A DNA stretch of 64,000 nt from NCBI RefSeq assembly GCF_050947875.1, contig NC_134573.1:70929315-70993314 (forward strand). Reading direction: 5' to 3'. Position numbers and translations under genes: made by a program. A model generated the notes under the pieces. It was not told the DNA's origin, searched no databases, and worked only from the letters and a program-made list of their open reading frames with translations. Source of the stretch: Dermacentor variabilis. Lineage: Eukaryota; Arthropoda; Arachnida; Ixodida; Ixodidae. This document shows positions 58,081 to 64,000 of the stretch, one piece after another (the first letter of the stretch is position 1; each line of letters begins with the position of its first letter).

Positions 58081-61000
58081 TTATAGTTCGTGTAAATAAC
58101 CAGTTGTCTCTAAAAAGTGGAACAAGTTAGTAAATGGCACTAGCGGGTCATCTGCCAGTAATAGGGCAGGGTGTAAAGGTATATTTAAATTATATAGGTT
58201 GTGCAAAAGCTTCCGTCGCTGTGTTTCAAACTGTGGACATGTTAGAAGGGTATCTATTACTGTAAGAGGTTGATTGCATTTTTCGCAAGTCGGCGGGTTT
58301 TCTTTACGGAGAAGAAAGTTGTGTGTTAAATGTGTGTGTCCGATCCGAAGTCGACACAGGATAACCTCATAGAACCGTTGCTGGTGAGTGCATGACTTCC
58401 ACTCACCAATTACGGGTTTAGTAAGATGTAGTTTGTTGCTTAAGCAATGGTCCCATTTCTGTTGCCATTTGGACGTCAAGGCCTTCCTAATAGCCGTGAT
58501 ACTATCCCGATATGGAAGCGCCGTGTTTGTTATGTATTTGTGTGTTGCCATTGATGCACATCTATCCGCTGCTTCATTTCCTGGTATACCGACATGGCTT
58601 AGTACCCAGCGAAGCCTAATTGACCGGCCGTATTTGTTTAATGTTACCATGTTTAAAATGTCCCCTATCAGGGGTTCACATTCGGATTTCGCGTGTAGAA
58701 CCTTCAGTGTGCTTAATGAATCAGTGTATATTACTGTGTTTTCGTGTTTGTCAGCGATGCTCTTTTTAAATACAGTCCATATTGCGTATACTTCGGCTGT
58801 GTAGGCAGAGGCATGTTGTGGTAATCGAATACTTGTTTCCCAATTTCCGTTACGGCCCCCACACCCACGTGATCTTTTGTTTTCGAGCCATCAGTGTAAT
58901 ATTGCATGTTATTTTGATATTTGTCCTGAAGTGCACGCAATTCTTGTATAATGTATTCGTGTGGGATGTCTCTTCTTTAGATGTGTTAACGTCCAATCAC
59001 ATAAGTGTGTGAAATCATACTATGGGGCCAACCGTTGTGGTTTCTTGGCAACATGGAGGACTTCGTGGGGAATGTCATAGTGCCGACAGTATTGCTCATA
59101 CTGCAGGACAAGTGGCCTAATCGTGTTCGGTTTATTTGTGTAGTGTAAGCGTGTGTTGCATTGTGTGAGGATGTTGTAGCATATGTGTTGTGGTGAAGAC
59201 TGAATTCTGAGTACGTAGGAAAAAGTGAGGAATGCTCTGCGCTGCTGTAAGGAGGGTTCATTACACTGGACCTATAAACTTGGAATAGGTGAGGTTCGGT
59301 AGGCACCACTTGCCAGTCGCAGTCCAAGGTTATGTACCGGATCAAGTCGTTGGATGTAGGACTGTCTGGCTGAGCCGTAAACCACAGAACTGTAGTCTAA
59401 AAGGCTACGCATAAGAGACCGGTAAACACGTAAAAGGCACGTTCGGTCGGTACCCCAGTGCTTATGAGACAGAATTTTAAGTATATTTAGAGCTTTATTT
59501 GCTTTAATCTTCAGTGTTTTTATGTGAGTTAGGAAGTTAAGTTTAGTGTCAAAGGTTACTCCTAAAAACTTATGGTCTTGTTTCACCGGCAGTATGGTGT
59601 CGTTCAATTTTAGGACTGGATCGCTGTGTAGCCATCGTTTCTGAGAGAACAAAACAGTAACTGTTTTCTGTGTGGAGAAACGGAAACCATTTTTGTTAGC
59701 CCATTGTGTAAGTTTATTTATTGTCATTTGAAGCTGCCTCTCACAGGTTAGCAAATTTGAGGCACGGCAAGCCACTTGGAGATCGTCTACGTATAAAGAG
59801 TGCATAAGAGACGACGGTATGATCTTATTAACTGTGTTCATTTTTACTATAAAGAGTGTCGTGAGAACACAGCCTTGTGGAACACCATTTTCCTGTATAA
59901 ATGTATGAGATAGTACTGAGCCCAGACGTACCTTAAATGTTCTATTAGACAAAATCAGCTAGGCAGTTCAGCATTTTACCCCGGATGCCGAGGTCAGCCA
60001 GGCCTCTTAAAATTCCATATCTCCATGTAGTATCGTAGGCTTTTTCTAAATCAAAGAAAACTGCAAGACAGTGTTGTTTGTGTAAAAATACATATCGAAT
60101 TTCATGTTCTAGACGGACAAGATGGTCAGTGGTTGAACAACCCTTTTTATATCCACACTGATGGGGGTCAATAAGGTTTCTTGATTCTAAAATAAATGAA
60201 AATCTTATGTTGATGTGCTTTCGTATGATTTTGCCAAAACGCTTGTGAGGGCAATAGGTCTGTAGCTGCTTGCGGATGTGGGGGATTTATCGGCTTTTAG
60301 AAATGGAACTACTATTGCCTTTTTCCACTCTTCCGGCATTATGCCAGATTCCCAGATTAAGTTAAAAAATTTAAGGAGAGCGTTTACAGATGCCTGAGAC
60401 AGATGAGCCAGCATGGCGTAGTGAATACGGTCGTGACCTGGCGCTGTGTTTTTCCCTGTAGAAAGAACTCTGTTTATTTCTTGTTGTGTGAGGGGGGAAT
60501 TGTACGGTTCATTTGATGCGCCAGTAGTGGGCAGCTTCTGTTTTTCAGCAGACTGTTTGTATTGTAAAAATTCCTTTCTATAATTCCCGGAACTGGATAC
60601 ATCGCGGAAATGTTCTCCAAGTATATCTGCCTGTTCTTGTATTGTTGTTTGTGTGCCTGGACTTGTAAGTAACGGTATTGTGTAAGATGGGTACTGTCCG
60701 CTAAATTTGCTGACCTGGTCCCACATTTGTTTCGACGTTACCGTACTATTAATTGAAGAGATGTATTTTTGCCATGACGATTTTTCAGCATGTCTTCGGA
60801 TGAATCTTGCTTTGGCTTTGGCTCGTTTGAAGTTTAACAGGTTGCTATAGGTGGGGTACCTCCGTAGGATTCCCCAGGCCTTATTTTGTTCTTTTTTAGC
60901 GTCGGTACACTCCTTCGTCCACCAGGGGTTTAGCTTTTTGTGTACTATACCTGATGACAGGGTATGGCCTTTTCTGCCGCACAGATTATAACCTCAGTTA

Positions 61001-61783
61001 TTTTTTATTAATCTCATCAATACTTAGCTCAGGTGAAAAGACATCTTCCAGTATCGCGTTCTCCATAAAGACCGGCCAGTCCACGAGCTGTATTTTCCAT
61101 CGGCGTGGTCTAGTTACTAGGGTTTGTGGTGATGATAGGCGTTTGATGAGTGCGGGTAAGTGGTCGCTGCCATATGACGTGTCGAGAGCTTCCCATTTAA
61201 AATCAGTAAAAAGAGAGGGCGAACAAAAAGCTAAATCTAAGCAACTAAATGTGCGGGAAGTCGGTGAGAAGTAAGTTGGTGCACCTGAGTTTAAAAGACA
61301 GATATTCTTTGACAGAATAAAACCTTCAACGAGTTGCCCTCTTTGGTCAGTTTTGACACTGCCCCAAAGAGTACAATGAGCATTAAAATCTCCTACTAAG
61401 AGAATTGGCTCCGGTAGCTGATTCGTTAGATTTTTTAAGTCTTTAATAGTAAAATGTGTGTGGGGTGGTATATATAGTGAGCAAATGGTGATGGTTTTGT
61501 AGGATAGAATGGTGACAGCTACGGCCTCTAAAGATGTATTTAATTGGACATTTCGGGTGGGAGTGCCGCCCTGTACGACTATAGCCACTCCACCTGACAA
61601 ACGGCTGGAACATTCGCGGTCCCTTCGGACAACGGTGAAGCCTCTAAGGAATTGACTGTATTTAGAGCCTAAGTTTGTTCCCTGTAGGCAAAATGCCACT
61701 GGTGAAAACTTATTTGTTATGTCTTTATTGTCACCCAAATTGTGAATCAGTTCTCTACAGTTCCAATGCATGATAAAAGCCAT
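58081..61783 (-). pseudogene. LINE ORF2 (endonuclease - RT - RNase H), family 2
   Basis: Starts MAFIMHWNCRELIHNLGD at 61,783. In the endonuclease (61,783-60,998) the catalytic LQET reads LQGT (Glu to Gly), while VGDFNAH and SDHLPALI remain. RT pieces at 60,726-60,205 and 59,952-59,272 hold YRPIALTS and YVDDLQVA. RNase H (58,940-58,500) has TDGSKTKDH and GIPGNEAADR. The C-terminal CEKCNQPLTV block ends at 58,081. Breaks lie near 60,960, 60,215, 59,270 and 58,730. Confidence 0.85.
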
Positions 61784-61880
61784 AGTGGTAGAAGTGAGAA
61801 TGTTAGTCTATATATGTGTACTAAACAACTGTAGGTAACATTTGTTAGTGGGAATGTACTATTGGAAGAACGGTAACCGT

Positions 61881-62372
61881 TCATGTTACCGGTCCCTTTG
61901 TTCGCGTAGTTATTGTGAGCTTGTCTTTCTTAGTGCGCTCCAGGGAGCGCTGATGTTTTGGCGTCGATGAAGCCGGAGTTTTGGTGTCGACATCCATAAC
62001 CTTCTCCGAGGCGCTGGATGATCTGGGAGTTCGATTTAGCCTGGGGCCCTGGGGAACCGGGGTCTGCAGGCCCGTCTGTGATGATGATGGAGCAGCACTG
62101 GCTGCTGCCACCAAGGGGACGGATGGAGTTACTACTGGGCCACTGACTGCGGTCCCTGTAGACTTCTGAGACCACTGCGGTGCTGTCGCCTGCCGCACCG
62201 CACTGGCGTAGGTTGTTTGAGGTAAGTGTTCTAGTTTCTTTCTAGCTTCATAAAAGGAAATCTTCTCTTTCACTGTAAGTGCAATTATCTCTTTCTTCCA
62301 GCAGGGGCAGGATCGTGAATATGCTGGATGATCTTTGCAGTTTGTACAGTGTGGAGCAGCATTACAGTTAGT
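61881..62372 (-). pseudogene. LINE ORF1 C-terminal part, family 2
   Basis: It carries the last zinc knuckle (CTNCKDHPAYSRSC, near 62,305-62,350), then EARKKLEHLPQTTYASAVRQ and an Ala/Pro/Ser-rich tail ending TTRTKGPVT at a TGA (61,881-61,883), which lies inside the loop of a small hairpin. It is cut upstream by the insertion at 62,373. Confidence 0.8.
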
Positions 62373-64000
62373 TAGTTAAATGGGGTTTAATGGCGCAAAA
62401 GCAGCTAAGGCTATGCTGCGCCAAACACGAGGTATTTTAAAATCCTGTTTGTGAAGGAAAAGGCTTTGTTAATAACCTATATTTTATGTAAAAATCCAGT
62501 GTCATGTAGAAATTTACGGACGTCACATAATGGGACTAGCGGATCATCACCTAAAATCAGAGCAGGGTGTAAAGGCATGTGTAGTTGATATAATTTGTGC
62601 AAAAGTGTTCGTCTGTGTGTTTCAGTCTGCTTACATGTGAGTAATATGTGCCTAACTGTTAGTGGCTGTTGACATTTCTCGCATGTCGGTGTGTCTTCTT
62701 TCGTAAGTAAGTAATTGTGTGTGAGGTGTGTGTGCCCAATGCGTAGCCGGCATAAAACTACTTCGATGAACCGCTCTTGATGATAACACGACTTCCACTC
62801 GCCAACTATGGGTTTCGTGAGATGTAGTTTGTTGTCAGCACAACGGTCCCATTCGCGTTGCCATTTCGCCGTTAAGGCTTTTCTAATCGCACGGATGCTA
62901 TCTTTGTATGGAAGTGTTGTGTTTGTTATATCTTTGTTCGCTGCCATCGATGCACATCTATCGGCTGCTTCGTTCCCCGGTATCCCAACGTGACTTGGTA
63001 CCCAGCAGAAGCGTATTGATCTCCCATATTTATTCAGCGCGACCATGTTTAGTATATCCCCTAACAAGGGTTCACACTCAGATTTCAGATTTAGAGCTTT
63101 CAGTGTACTTAAGGAATCAGTGTATATGACTGTGTTTTTGTGCTTGCCAGTGATAATCTTTTTAACTACTACCCATACAGCATAAACTTCAGCAGTGAAA
63201 ACCGAAGCATGTTTTGGTAGACGAATACTTGTTTCCCAATTGTCTGTTACGGCCCCTACGCCCACGTGTTCTTTTGTTTTGGAGCCATCTGTGTAGAATT
63301 CCATGTGATTTTGATACTTCTCCTGAAGAGCACGGAATTCTTGTATGATGTGTTCGTGTGGAGTGTCTCTTTTCTTTAAGTGTGTTAGTGTCCAGTCACA
63401 CAAAGGTGTGAACTGGTACCATGGGGCCAACCGTTGTGGTTTCTTGGCAACCTGGAGGACTTCGTGGGGAATGTCATAATCCCGACAGTACTGCTCATAC
63501 CGCAGGACAAGTGGCCTAATCATATTCGGTTTATTTGTGTAGTGTAAGCGTGAGTTGCACTGTGTAAGGATGTTGTAGCATATGTGTTGTGGTGATGACT
63601 GAATTCTTAGTACGTAGGAAAAAGTGAGTAATGCTCTGCGCTGCTGCAATGAGGGTTCATTACACTCAACATATAAACTTTGAATGGGTGACGTTCTGTA
63701 GGCACCACTTGCCAGTCGCAATCCAAGGTTATGTACTGGATCAAGTAATTGGATGTAGGACTGCCTGGCTGAACCATAAACCACGGAGCCGTAGTCTAAA
63801 AGGCTACGCACAAGAGACCGATAAATACGTAAAAGGCAGGTTCGGTCGGAACCCCAGTGCTTATGAGACAAAACTTTTAGGATATTCAATGCTTTATTTG
63901 CCTTAATTTTTAGTGTTTTAATGTGGGCTAGGAAGTTTAGTTTTTTATCAAACATTACTCCCAAGAACTTACATTCTTGTTTTGCCGGCAGTGCGACATC
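62373..64000 (-). mobile_element. LINE family 2, youngest nested copy (runs off the window)
   Basis: The 3' end (AACTAACTAACT tail, then GGTTTAATGGCGCAAAAGCA in plus sense at 62,379-62,405) lies in ORF1 of the older LINE. The element continues beyond the right window edge. Confidence 0.88.
62477..64000 (-). CDS. LINE ORF2 C-terminal half (RT thumb - RNase H - Cys/His), open to window edge
   Basis: An uninterrupted frame of over 500 codons enters from the right edge and stops at 62,477. It holds the segment after the RT catalytic core (CKFLGVMFDKKLNFLAHIKT, RSLLDYGSVVYGSARQSYIQ). A complete RNase H follows, with all four acidic sites (YTDGSKT, TAEVYAV, YTDSLSTL, GNEAADR). The end block has RLRIGHTHLTHNYL and CEKCQQPLTVRHILLTC. 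RNase H helps remove the RNA template during retrotransposition. No disabling change is seen inside the window, so this copy is recent; whether its start and RT core are intact cannot be seen. Confidence 0.85.
   Translation of the reverse strand, partial: DVALPAKQECKFLGVMFDKKLNFLAHIKTLKIKANKALNILKVLSHKHWGSDRTCLLRIYRSLVRSLLDYGSVVYGSARQSYIQLLDPVHNLGLRLASGAYRTSPIQSLYVECNEPSLQQRRALLTFSYVLRIQSSPQHICYNILTQCNSRLHYTNKPNMIRPLVLRYEQYCRDYDIPHEVLQVAKKPQRLAPWYQFTPLCDWTLTHLKKRDTPHEHIIQEFRALQEKYQNHMEFYTDGSKTKEHVGVGAVTDNWETSIRLPKHASVFTAEVYAVWVVVKKIITGKHKNTVIYTDSLSTLKALNLKSECEPLLGDILNMVALNKYGRSIRFCWVPSHVGIPGNEAADRCASMAANKDITNTTLPYKDSIRAIRKALTAKWQREWDRCADNKLHLTKPIVGEWKSCYHQERFIEVVLCRLRIGHTHLTHNYLLTKEDTPTCEKCQQPLTVRHILLTCKQTETHRRTLLHKLYQLHMPLHPALILGDDPLVPLCDVRKFLHDTGFLHKI

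Larger units (their letters stand above)
57979..62372 (-). mobile_element. LINE family 2 (nested level 2)
   Basis: Read right to left: the C-terminal part of ORF1, a hairpin at 61,872-61,890, an almost complete ORF2 and the 3' end with TTTAATGGCACAAAGGCAAC-type sequence. A younger LINE interrupts it at 62,372/62,373, so its 5' part lies outside the window. Confidence 0.85.

Noticed and set aside
61981..62169. Plus-strand frame antisense to LINE ORF1
   Set aside because: Shadow of the Ala/Pro-rich ORF1 tail.

Overview
The window looks like repeat-dense nuclear DNA of a hard tick (Ixodida). I infer this from the mixture of repeats: tRNA-derived SINEs, long I/Jockey-like LINEs with a zinc-knuckle ORF1, Tc1-like transposons and hairpin MITEs of the kind common in ixodid genomes. 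There are eukaryotic splice sites, poly(A) signals and a (CA)n microsatellite. I see no bacterial operon structure and no clearly intact host gene.

Layout. 0.7-5.2 kb: a decayed, spliced MULE/SWIM-domain transposase gene. 5.5-6.5 kb: a Ty3/gypsy gag-protease remnant. 7.18-13.9 kb: the most interesting locus, an endogenous negative-strand RNA virus of rhabdovirus type. It keeps a partial P-like gene, an M-position gene and most of the L polymerase gene in viral order, and two viral gene junctions (ATG-A7-CT) are still readable. 13.9-15 kb: a gypsy pol remnant on the other strand. 15.8-20.2 kb: tandem and dispersed repeats, hairpin elements and a THAP-domain exon. 20.5-26.6 kb: a near full-length but broken LINE (family 1). 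28.4-31.4 kb: a decayed CR1/Jockey-like LINE interrupted by an inverted-repeat element. 34.5-39.7 kb: three LINE pieces joined to each other. 39.7-44.5 kb and 51.1-56.2 kb: two copies of one segmental duplication. Each carries a broken copy of the bHLH transcription factor gene Hand, and each has its own later insertions with the empty site preserved in the partner. Between the copies (44.5-51.1 kb): a MITE, a hAT-type element, a long (CA)n tract, two intron-containing Tc1-like transposase pseudogenes and another MITE. 56.7-64.0 kb: a composite repeat and three nested LINEs. The youngest has an ORF2 that stays open to the window edge.

The genes do not form a pathway. The locus is a graveyard and landing zone for mobile DNA, and the viral insert sits between retrotransposon remnants. 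That setting fits retrotransposon-mediated capture of viral RNA and possibly a small-RNA-producing locus; both ideas are inference. Most reading frames here carry frameshifts and stops and should be treated as pseudogenes.
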